A model generated the notes under the pieces. It was not told the DNA's origin. It made no database searches and was given only the letters and a program-made list of their open reading frames with translations. Below, piece after piece: positions 20,991 to 28,585 of a DNA stretch of 28,585 bases. The translations under genes were made by a program, and so were the position numbers. Location: positions 1 to 28,585 of the forward strand of contig JAOXYB010037950.1 of the NCBI GenBank assembly GCA_028565635.1, given 5' to 3'. How positions within the stretch are numbered: position 1 is the first letter of the stretch; the number at the start of each line of letters is the position of its first letter. The DNA comes from Phoronis ovalis. Taxonomy: Eukaryota; Phoronida; Phoronidae.

Positions 20991-21057
20991 TTTTTATAAC
21001 TGTTTTTTTAGCAGCAGTTAGATTCATTAATGTTTTTGACCGTCGTCCTTGGATCAT
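20959..21057 (-). other. 32-codon overlapping upstream frame ahead of the gene B ATG
   Basis: An ATG at 21057 starts MIQGRRSKTLMNLTAAKK in a frame different from both the gene A tail and gene B, overlapping the gene B start and ending at TAG 20959. Removing one A from the six-A run just before the gene B ATG would fuse this frame to gene B. It may therefore be a uORF, a sequencing or assembly indel, or chance. Confidence 0.35.
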
Positions 21058-21085
21058 AGAACAAAAACACACCTTCACACCACAG
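21008..21085 (-). CDS. Gene A terminal coding exon
   Basis: The acceptor TTTGTTGTAAAACAG opens in phase 0, matching the previous exon. It encodes LWCEGVFLFYDPRTTVKN then INESNCC and TAA (21008-21010). The exon then runs on without a splice site into the gene B ATG at 20990. A second frame through the exon is also open (see the overlapping upstream frame), so the reading chosen depends on the phase of the exon at 21246. Confidence 0.5.
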   Translation of the reverse strand: MWCEGVFLFYDPRTTVKNINESNCC

Positions 21086-24000
21086 CTGTTTTACAACAAA
21101 TTGAATTGATATTTAATTGCGGTAATTAATACTAGAAAGACAGCTCCAAACACTGTATATTTAAAAACTGAATTAATGCATCCACCACAAAAAAACAGGT
21201 CTACAATACAAGTGCCCAGTAGTTTGCACTGTGCTAAACGATCACAGGATACGAAGTAACTTGGCAATAGCCAATCCCTTTGAAATATTCACATAAGTGC
21301 CACAATGTGCCATCGTTAACATGGGTCAAAAGTGAAATGTCAGCCTCTGTCAAAGTATGTTTTATGCCTCAGTTAAAAATGCAGTCAGCAAAAGTAAAAT
21401 TTATTATTACAGTTATAATAGTTATATTGATATAAATAATTCTAGTCCTGCTGCACGTGCTGTTGTGTACACAGTCAAACATTGTATATGTCACAAACCA
21501 TACCAAAGGCATAAAATACAAATATCCATCCAGTTATAACATATAGCTGACTTGGCCTTTAATACACAAATTACCTGTAGGCTATTCCTTATAGGTAAAT
21601 AGATAAAATTGCACACCTTGTGTTTCATGATGTCACACATGGCTTTTGGTGATACAAAGGTACCATGTAAGATGGGCATCAAAATTAGATACATAAACGT
21701 CAATGCAAATTGTAAGGAAACTGTTACATCATCATTGGCATTTGTTGTTTATGCTTCATTCCAATTCTTGTGCAGCAGTCACTCTGTGGATAGCATACTT
21801 CTTTTTAAGTGGTAGCCATGCTCTCATGTTCCTCTAGCTTGTATGCAATGCCAAAGTTTTAAATTCATTTACCAATATATTGAACAGATATGCGATTTTA
21901 TATCTATGCCAAAGCGTGTCGGAACAGAATAAATGAATTATTGGGCAGAAATCGCGAAAATTTATGAGAAGTCACGTGACTTACCTCAATGAGTGAACGA
22001 GTTTATTGCCACTATAAAGAGTGGATTCATTCTACAGTCCGGTGGTTTGATTAATTTTAGTCCAAGAATCTTCTCTGCAGTGATGCCAATTTCATTTTGT
22101 TTGTTACAGCACGCAGCAGGAAGCAGATTACAGATTGCATACAATTGTTTTTCCCACATGCCCATTTTCTTAGTTTTTAAAAATTCATTATGGTAATAAT
22201 CAGTTCATATGATTTCAAATTTCATACATCCTATCTCAGATTTTAATAATTTTCTTGAAAATTTAAACATCTCATTTTCTGTTTATTATTTTGTGTTTTA
22301 ATGAAAAAGATAGTGTTTTTCTATCACTTTTGTATCAAAAACATTGGATATTTGTAAATCCAAGCATCCTAATTTTTCAGATGTTTGGAATTTCTAAAAT
22401 CAAACCAGTAGAATTCTCAAATTCAAACACCCTCAAAGATGGATAAAAAATATTTACTTATTGATTATATTAATTTCAGAATTTTAATTGTTAATTACTA
22501 GGTTGTTTTTTTTACTTCAACAAAATTAAGCAGTTTGAATTGTTTTCATTACAACATTATGCAATGATCCTGTTAGTAAACAAAATGTAAATAAATAATC
22601 TTAATTGCATGTTATGCACATAATATAAATAGATTGGTAATTTACCTGTAGGAAAAGGAAATTTGGTTCTCTTTTTATGGCTAGTAAAGTATGCGCTAAA
22701 CAATAAATATGATTTATTATTCCTAAAAAAAATTATTTTTTCCATTAGTGGACACTCATTTTATGTTTACTGTTTACTGTTTACTGCTTACTGTTTACAA
22801 AACATCAAAGCCATTCTAAACAGGAAACCAGGTTTTCATTAATTTTTATTCAAAAAAAATTCACATCACCAAATTTTAGCACCTTTCTTGTATTTTTTGA
22901 ACAAATTATTAAATAATATTGTCATAATAATTACAGTGTAATTCTATAATAATTTTTTCAGCAAGAAAGAATTTTGGTCATCCTTGAATATGTTATCAAA
23001 TTTATAAAATACTTAAACCATGTCACGCTATAATTTAATAGTAATAGCATCTTTGAGCAAGGTATTCAAATAAAAAATAACACACAAGTCCATCTGGAAG
23101 GTGTGCCAGAGATCAAAGCAATTAACCTCTTGTACAAATTGCATAACCACAAATCTACCTAGTTGGCACCACTTCAGCTATTTCAATTCGTGTTTGCTGT
23201 CATTTTTTAAAAAATATTACATGAACAAAAATGTCTAGTATACAATTCATTTCGCATTATTCTGAACCCTACAGTAAATCAAACAGCATATTGCATAAAA
23301 CATTTATTACCATTTAATCCTACATGACTTTAATTCAAAACTTCTGAGCTGACTCAATCTTATCACAAAAAGAGAGTGAGGGTCTTGTGATAAGACTGAA
23401 AGCTACCTTTGCTTGAAAGTAAAATTCCATTTTAGAATACATTTTTATTGTATTTATTACCACACTGTAGTTAACATGAAACTCATTCTGATATGTTGGT
23501 TATTCATGTAAACAACTAGTGATAGTAGTCTCAAGGGTAAATTAAATTTGTAAATTTTGTAAGTCTAATGGTAATTCTTTGCAAAATCCATGTTATGGTG
23601 GTGAGTACCGTTCAAAACAACTTATTGCAACTATAAACTTCATGTTAAATTTTGAACAGTGAAAGGAAATAACAACAACTAAGATAAAATTATACATTTT
23701 TGGAAAGGTACACACTGGGAGACTATGAAAATTTACTTTCTTTATACCTGACACAATGATTTTAAATGTAAACTATAAGTTCATTTCGAAAAAAGTGAGT
23801 TTTTACCCAAGATAGCCTCCTTACTAATTACATGATCATGTGAGTGATAAGTACAGTATCTTTTCTAAAGCTAATACCATCACAAAAATGTAGGATATTA
23901 TCAGTTTATTTTTTTTTCATTAAACTATTAAATTTAATTTAAATTAAAAATTCAATTTAATAAGGTATATAGTGTGAATAAGTTATCCTGAACATGACTA

Positions 24001-27000
24001 GCCATTTCAAATGGCTAAAGAAATGTTGCCTCATTTCCAGTGACAGGACAAAAGAAGCTGTGTCCCTATTCATACGCAAATGTTTCCAAAAGTTACTACT
24101 ACAGCTTAATACAAATGCAATTATAATCAAAGTTCGGGATGAACGGAGCTGTTTTACAGCTAAGAGACCATTCAACAGGCTTGTACTATCTAGACAAATG
24201 AATTTATAAGTTGTAGCAGTCACATTTGTAAAGGTACATGGTCATAAAACTTAATTAATATATTTTTGATTAAGTATGTCCATATCTATTTTAAAATACA
24301 TCCTTTTTTGGAGATTCTTTGCAGTTATATCCTGTGTTAGTTTCAGATCTGCATCACGATAACATTCGCATACAACAGGAAATGGCGATATAATAGGACC
24401 CATATCACAAACAGATTGATGTTTGTTTTTTTTCAGCTCTAGTCATTGCAGAAGTGACTTTTATTTATGAATAATTTTTTTATGTTTTATTAAATATAAT
24501 AAGCAATGTTCTTCACTTAGGTTGACAGTATATGTAGTTTGTAAGGGTGGTTAAAACGCAACCATTAAGTTGCAATAACATGCTATTCACATGACAGTTA
24601 CTTTGCTGAGTTGCGCAGTAAAGCTCAAACCGGTTGGGTTTTCTACGTCAGTTTGTGTACTGGTACGTGATTTTTCCTAATCAGTTAAGAATAGGATATG
24701 TATCCAGAAGACAATCTCAAGTTTATTATGGGAACTGGCTTTAGTTTTGTCATGTAAACAGCATATTATGTTTAAAAAATTACCCAGTATGCTCCAAAAA
24801 GTATTTGCAATGTTTAATGTGAATGTAATGGAATTGGCAACAATTCTGGCAGAAGTTACATAAATAAAAAGAATAGCTATACTAAGTCATTAAACATTTT
24901 ACAGCTACCTAAATGGAGATTTTGAACTTTGGCAGGAAGTATTTATTACTGCTTACCACCTCTAAACATAGATTTTAAGTTCTATTTTCAAATAAAATAT
25001 TAACCTTGATGGCAATGATATTGACTTGTTTTTTTGGCAAAGGGCATACTAAATAACGCGATGTACTTTACCTCGACTTTGTCATTTGTTCAAGTTTAAG
25101 TAGTAGCAGTGATCTGATTTACTTTTTCACTAATAAATCCAAAAAATAATTAGCTTTTTATATTAAAGTGACCAAAAAAATACATAACTATATTGAAGCA
25201 GCCATATTTTGCCCTATTAGTTTGGCAATATTAAAAAACTTCATTCAGGAACTTGTACAAAGAATGTCTTTCCAAAACAATGCAAAGAAGCTTTGATAGT
25301 TCAAGACAACTTGCAAATTGAAAGTTATCAGTCTTAAAAAACACAATCATTCAGAATGAAAGCTGTGTTTGATTATTGAGCCTCACATAGTGAAGAATAG
25401 TTAAAATTATAGAAATGCTTTTTTCTTCATCACCATCATAAACGCCATAAGTATCAGTTAATAAGTACTACACATTATTCGAGGACAAATATGCATTCCA
25501 CTGCTTAAAAATCAAGGCCAGTTACCCTTACGATTCAGAGGCACACGACGAGGCATTTTTAAATTTAAATTCTGCTGATTTATATTTATGATCCATTACT
25601 TTAATTGTTAGATTGAATCTCATGTTTTGCGTGCATTTACAACCCGGTGAATATCAGTAGTATAAAGACATAATAGTTGATCATTTTAGTTTTTGACTAT
25701 AGTATCTTTTGTCTTACCTCTAGTGCCATCACTTAGTTCTGGACAGTTGGAATGCTGAAGTGCATTTTCTCGTAAACTATGAAGCGTCTCATATCCCCAT
25801 CTCTTATCGAATTCTTCCTTGCCTTCGTCCAATCGAATCACAGGTAACTTGGACACAATTTCCTCTGCACACTAAAATATTAGTTCCTTATTTTCAAAAA
25901 ATTAAAATGTATACATTTCATCTTCATAACATAACATACTTGCATGGGTAAAGCTTGATACAACTTACAGTATGTTCCCAAGTTATGCTTTCCTGTATAT
26001 ACAAAAAACATCACTTTGTGACCTGTAAAATGATGTTAGAAATATCTTTTGTGACAGGATGTTTTGTGAAATTGGGATTTTTAACTAACGTCTGGGCTTA
26101 ACCATAGTCAATTTTTGTTTATTATCTCAAAAAGCAGAAGAATGATAATTCCTTTATTTCTATATAAAGTGTCATGAAAGTCTTGACACCAATCAAATTG
26201 CAGCTTACAATAATAGGTATAACAGTGGACTAAGTGGGTAGGGGGGTCGATCACACGCATTCTGCCCTGCCACATTCTGTCACACACATATAGTCCGCTA
26301 AGCAAAAAGCAAGCTACCTGGCGAAACCTATTCAAATTCATTCTGAGTCATCATGATAGAATAGACATGGTAGGCGACAATGGATCACACAGAGAAAAGA
26401 TACCACTACCCTTTCTCACCTGAACAATAATATAGAAATATAAACAAGTTGCATAAACACTCCTAAGAAGATGATTATATTGCAATGTCATTTAAAATGG
26501 TTAGAATAGGGATTTGGCAATGACGCATTATTTATCACACTAATATTGAGACTGAAGAACTTTTGTTTGTTAGTGAAGTTTTATGAGTAAAATAAAACAT
26601 GTTTATCCCATTGCTTGCAAACAATATTCATTGACTCCCACTGCTTGAAAATAAAATATAGCCATTTCACACTTGTTGGAAAAGTTTGTCCCCTCTAAAT
26701 ATATCAAGTACCTGAATGGTCACTATTTTGGAAATTGTGCATTTCATATTCCATGAAAGATCTAGTGTTCTTTAGAATCTTGAGGAATTTGGGATTCTGA
26801 GAATTAGCAGCGATTCCCTGACAAACTAAGCTGATGTCAGAAAAATCTCAGTAACAAACCAGTATTTAGTACTTTATCAGCAGAAAGCATAACTTGGAAT
26901 CCTTCTGTAGCAAAAAATTCACAAACTTGGTCATATTTTAAAATACATTATCAAAAAACCAAAAATAGTCACCAGATGGCATTACAGTATGTACGAAACG

Positions 27001-27419
27001 ACAAGCTAAAAGTACACCATACAAATACCTCCTCATTTTTAAAATGTGTCAACATTCCTTTGTCTTGAAACAGGGTACAGTAAGCTGGCTCCCATTCTAC
27101 AGCAGGTGAAATACCATCATCAAATAGAATTTTCAATTCATCTCTGCTTATATCTAAAATCACAGAAAAAGAACATAGAACAAAATAAACCTTTTGATAA
27201 GGGGTTTGTACTGTGGAAATTTTGGGATAGACCATATATTGTGCTAGGAGGTAGCATTTTCAGCCTAGTACACATGTTTAGGGCCCCTCTTTAATCCTGC
27301 ATTTGTGCATAAGTACACCAATTATTTTCACAAGGGCAAGTCCTGGGAACAAGTTGTGTAACCATTGGGATAATTAAGTTTGTAAACAATTCTTTTTTAT
27401 AATGAGGTTCATTGTTCAT
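21008..27419 (-). CDS. Gene A, seven coding exons, unrecognised protein of about 230 aa
   Basis: Gene-level model. Coding parts in transcription order are 27419-27332, 27153-27029, 25862-25718, 24438-24300, 23823-23807, 21346-21246 and 21085-21008. Each junction has GT/AG and the carried bases fit: T|AT, none, G|AG, AT|T, G|AG, none. The product has about 230 residues, with no visible signal peptide, membrane segment or long coiled coil. It has a mixed, folded-looking composition with acidic and aromatic patches (FDDGISPAVEWEPAYC, EFDKRWGYETLHSLREN, LCEYFKGIGYCQ). I recognise no family and assign no function. The start is the first ATG of exon 2, after a strong acceptor, and the upstream exon(s) would be 5' UTR. 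The weakest points are the 24438 acceptor, the AT|GTATTT donor at 24300 and the choice of donor at 21246 or 21261. The stop lies 17 nt before the gene B ATG, so a fusion or a frameshift is possible. Confidence 0.6.
21246..21346 (-). CDS. Gene A exon
   Basis: The acceptor CATACTTTGACAG takes one carried base (G|AG gives Glu). It encodes ADISLLTHVNDGTLWHL then CEYFKGIGYCQVTSYP. Two donors preserve phase 0: CCT|GTGATC (21246) and CAA|GTTACT (21261), differing by five residues. Neither is ideal. A different frame is also open (LTMAHCGTYVNISKGL), but the chosen one continues the upstream sequence IKEAILE smoothly. Confidence 0.6.
21971..22074 (-). promoter_or_regulatory. E-box GTCACGTGAC overlapping a strong donor; possible internal promoter or poison exon
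   Basis: The minus strand reads CATTGAG|GTAAGTCACGTGAC. This is a near-perfect donor whose intron start runs into the palindromic GTCACGTGAC (21971-21980), a USF/MITF/CLEAR-type E-box, with TCGCGA nearby (21953). Upstream of the donor an acceptor CATCACTGCAG (exon 21985-22074) would open a frame KILGLKLIKPPDCRMN that hits TGA just before the donor. Possible readings are an alternative first exon of gene B, a stop-containing cassette exon, or chance. Confidence 0.35.
22764..22797. repeat. Tandem heptamer (GTTTACT), about five copies
   Basis: GTTTACT repeats with one C/T change in the fourth copy. Ordinary short tandem repeat in an intron. Confidence 0.85.
23807..23823 (-). CDS. Gene A 17-nt microexon
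   Basis: The acceptor ATGATCATGTAATTAG and donor CTTGG|GTAAAAAC enclose T-AAG-GAG-GCT-ATC-TTG-G. With AT carried from 24300 and G passed to 21346 it reads I-KEAIL-E. The phase change it supplies (two in, one out) is exactly the one needed to connect its neighbours. That is its main support, because a 17-nt unit cannot be judged by coding statistics. Confidence 0.5.
23824..24299 (-). other. Gene A intron, 476 nt
   Basis: Opposing open frames on the two strands at 23957-24223 look protein-like by composition but lack compatible splice sites. Nothing else was seen. Confidence 0.5.
24300..24438 (-). CDS. Gene A exon, 139 nt
   Basis: It reads E-LKKNKHQSVCDMGPIIS, PFPVVCECYRDADLKL and TQDITAKNLQKR, with clean non-AT-biased coding sequence. 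It takes one carried base and leaves AT at donor AGGAT|GTATTT. The acceptor (CTTCTGCAATGACTAG) is weak in pyrimidines, and AG two bases later would change the phase. If the donor were skipped the frame would stop 16 codons on. Confidence 0.65.
24439..25717 (-). other. Gene A intron, 1.3 kb
   Basis: AT-rich; holds one CpG-richer candidate alternative first exon at 25532-25571. Nothing else was recognised. Confidence 0.5.
25532..25571 (-). CDS. Candidate alternative first exon of gene A
   Basis: A short island richer in CpG reads AAAA-ATG and then MPRRVPLN, leaving one base at donor AATC|GTAAGG. That base fits the next exon (C|AG gives Gln), giving MPRRVPLN-Q-LKKNKHQ. As an internal exon it would not fit phase (two bases out), so if real it would be an alternative start (ATG at 25556), skipping the first three coding exons. 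No promoter motif is evident. Confidence 0.25.
25718..25862 (-). CDS. Gene A exon, 145 nt
   Basis: The acceptor GTGTGCAGAG and strong donor CTAGAG|GTAAGAC define it. It encodes EIVSKLPVIRLDEGKEEF, DKRWGYETLHSLRENAL and QHSNCPELSDGTR. Phase 0 in, one base out. A second AG two bases upstream would add a codon fragment and break phase. Charged, helix-favouring sequence; codon third positions are mixed, unlike the AT-rich introns. Confidence 0.85.
25863..27028 (-). other. Gene A intron, 1.2 kb
   Basis: Ordinary AT-rich intron with a GC-richer patch at 26.23-26.31 kb (GGGGGGTCGATCACACGC) that may be a repeat fragment. A weak CTCF-like CACCAGATGGC occurs at about 26972. Confidence 0.5.
27029..27153 (-). 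CDS. Gene A exon, 125 nt
   Basis: The acceptor CTTTTTCTGTGATTTTAG is excellent, and the donor GAGGAG|GTATTTG is good. It takes one base (T|AT gives Tyr) and reads ISRDELKILFDDGISPAV, EWEPAYCTLFQDKG and MLTHFKNEE, leaving phase 0. Acidic and aromatic; no family recognised. Confidence 0.85.
27154..27331 (-). other. Gene A intron, 178 nt
   Basis: Short intron with a pyrimidine-rich 3' end. If the donor at 27332 is not used, the first coding exon runs on 13 codons to a TAA. Confidence 0.55.
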
Positions 27420-27426
27420 ATTTCAA
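27332..27426 (-). CDS. Gene A start-codon exon
   Basis: The acceptor TTAAACATGTTTTTAG is followed seven bases later by ATG (27419). The frame reads MNNEPHYKKELFTNLIIP and MVTQLVPRTCP and leaves one base at donor CCCTT|GTGAAAA, which matches the following exon. A further donor (TGGT|GTACTT) 18 nt downstream also preserves phase and would add six residues. The N-terminus is not a signal peptide. Confidence 0.6.
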
Positions 27427-27439
27427 CTAAAAACATGTT

Positions 27440-27730
27440 TAAAGGGGTACTGTCCTTCTTTTTAGAAGCCCAGAACCCCATTAATTTCTAGAGATTTTGT
27501 TCTCAAAAATGGACCCAATTTTTTTAGTTATCTCTCCAAAATGGATCCCATAGTTAGGGTGTTTGCTTAGAGGCCTATTTCTAGGTTTTCGCTCTAAATG
27601 CAGACATCAAGATTTTTGTAAAAAAATTGACCCATTTTGGGACCCTTTTGTAAAGTGGACCCATGTGTAGGACAAGTTACGCATTTGCACAGTACATCCT
27701 CTATTAATCAACACATTTTTTTCTTATAGG
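27440..27730. repeat. Degenerate repeat-like segment with TGGACCCA/GACCCATTT phrases
   Basis: Phrases such as ATGGACCCA, ATGGATCCCA, TTGACCCATTTTGGGACCC and GTGGACCCA recur at uneven spacing. A likely decayed interspersed element or old tandem repeat in the first intron of gene A. No coding function seen. Confidence 0.45.
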
Positions 27731-27870
27731 CAACATAATCTCATGGATTTAACTTTTGCACATCCAACACCAATTTATATATTAATACGCTTAATTTTCA
27801 AGTTTGTAGCAAGAACTCCTCCTACACGATCCATCAGACTGCCTGATTGACCCGATATATGTCTCAATCG

Positions 27871-27970
27871 TACTCACCACTTTGTTTTGAAATATAATTT
27901 ATTTCGTTTAACTAGACTTAAATACATAATCCAAGGCAAAATGTGTAATTATTTTGGGACCACTGTCGCC
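27871..27970 (-). other. Duplicated 5' exon unit, copy A
   Basis: About 95 bp are shared with copy B. Both keep TTACACATTT, CTTGGATTATG, TATTTAAGT and GAAATAAA in order, and both end in AAACAAAG plus a GTGAGTAC donor. In copy A the donor is AAAGTG|GTGAGTAC (exon end 27878). The frames are short and differ by an indel between copies, so a 5' UTR exon is more likely than coding. A YY1-like AAAATGGCGAC lies at 27965-27975, and a mini-frame MATVVPK starts inside it. Confidence 0.5.
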
Positions 27971-28089
27971 ATTTTGAAACTGTGACTGTGTTGATAAGGA
28001 GGCTCTGGCCCGATAACGTACCAAGCAAGGAACTTCCTGTCTGCATATTTGGAATCGCGAGACCTCTGACACGAGACAGTATTTAATGG

Positions 28090-28198
28090 TACTCACTGCT
28101 TTGTTTTTAAAATAAATTTTATTTCCTTTGACGACACTTAAATACATAAACATAATCCAAGTCCAAATGTGTAATTTCAGAATGGCTGTGGTCACCAA
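28090..28198 (-). other. Duplicated 5' exon unit, copy B
   Basis: This is the second copy, about 219 bp upstream in transcription order, with donor AAAGCA|GTGAGTAC (exon end 28097). A TCTCGCGA core (minus strand; 28055-28062), typical of TATA-less promoters, lies between the copies. Together they look like tandem alternative first exons of gene A. Confidence 0.5.
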
Positions 28199-28237
28199 TA
28201 TGTTGACAATTAAACCCGGAAATTAGTTCCCCGTTAA

Positions 28238-28312
28238 CATCGATAACTAGGTTCTGATCGATTGTTAGTTACTATGGAGGCATTTCCCTGCTGCATCGAT
28301 AACTAGGTTCTG
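28238..28312. promoter_or_regulatory. Duplicated 19-bp box with ATCGATA core
   Basis: CATCGATAACTAGGTTCTG occurs perfectly at 28238-28256 and 28294-28312 (56-bp spacing), with similar bases on the left side too (TTCCCCGTTAA / TTCCCTGCTG). The core resembles 7 of 8 bases of the DRE element TATCGATA. A CCCGGAAAT ETS-like site lies just to the left (28215). Probably promoter-proximal to gene A, on its 5' side. Confidence 0.4.
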
Positions 28313-28354
28313 TGTCTTAAATTACTCTTTTCCCGCTAAGCCGTCTTAAGTTAC

Positions 28355-28480
28355 CTACCGTATTTTCTCTAATAATCGTCCCGTTTTAATAATCGCCCCC
28401 CTCTAATAATTGCCCCCTCTGGTGACTAAAATAAATCAATAATCGCCCCCTCCCTAAAAATCGCCCCCGGGGCGGCAATT
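28355..28480. repeat. TAATAATCGCCCCC degenerate tandem repeat, probable transposon end
   Basis: Starting with TACCGTATTTTCTCTAATAA, a unit near TAATAATCGCCCCC recurs about five times (about 28370, 28387, 28404, 28438 and 28459), ending CCCCGGGGCGGC. Similar AATAAT-plus-C-run arrays are found at ends of some animal DNA transposons; the family is not identified here. Confidence 0.5.
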
Positions 28481-28585
28481 TGACTTAAAGATCCATCTGA
28501 ATTAATATGAGATAATCACATTTTAATTCATTATTATGTGTAGCTGTTTAGCTCTTTATTGTGTTTTAAGGAAATATTGTGCTAT

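Larger units (their letters stand above)
21347..23806 (-). other. Gene A intron, 2.5 kb
   Basis: It contains a GC-richer zone at 21.95-22.13 kb with a palindromic E-box and a perfect donor, a heptamer tandem repeat at 22764-22797, and otherwise AT-rich sequence. Plus-strand frames at 21357-21539, 21609-21815 and 21993-22196 look like chance. Confidence 0.5.

Noticed and set aside
23957-24223. Opposing open frames of 71 (plus) and 88 (minus) codons
   Set aside because: Both look protein-like, which argues for chance. No phase-compatible splice sites join either to gene A.

Overview
The window is animal nuclear DNA. It is AT-rich, contains no bacterial-type operons, and carries many short open segments flanked by GT/AG splice signals in compatible phases. 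Introns range from about 74 nt to about 4 kb, and there are simple repeats and transposon-like pieces. A free-living invertebrate, perhaps marine, seems most likely, but nothing pins down the taxon. No gene matches a protein family I can name, so gene symbols are left empty.

Almost all coding signal is on the minus strand and is read here from right to left. (1) 27.9-28.5 kb: a promoter-like zone with a duplicated first-exon/donor unit, a duplicated 19-bp ATCGATA-containing box, and TCTCGCGA-like and YY1-like motifs. (2) Gene A, 27,426 to 21,008: seven coding exons, including a 17-nt microexon, join in consistent phase to a predicted protein of about 230 residues ending at a TAA. (3) Gene B, 20,990 to about 19.9 kb: a long 291-codon exon begins only 17 nt after the gene A stop codon, on the same strand. 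It encodes a Ser/Lys/Arg-rich, probably disordered protein with six R-x-x-S-x-P motifs. An exon with its own poly(A) signal could end it after 316 residues. (4) Gene C, 17,227 to 946: eleven exons, including a 20-nt microexon, chain without a phase conflict into about 290 codons. Its N-terminus is not clearly found. It could be the downstream part of gene B through one or two candidate exons at 18.7-19.6 kb, or a separate gene. It may have an alternative end at about 4.3 kb, and the far 3' end is uncertain.

The rest is intron and repeat: a roughly 32-bp minisatellite at 6 kb, a heptamer repeat at 22.8 kb, probable interspersed elements (0.1-0.3, 6.6-7.6, 14.4-15.2, 27.4-27.7 and 28.4 kb), two strong hairpins, and single matches to DR1, CTCF and E-box consensus sites. 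All exon models rest on open frame, splice consensus and phase bookkeeping done by eye. No similarity search was possible.
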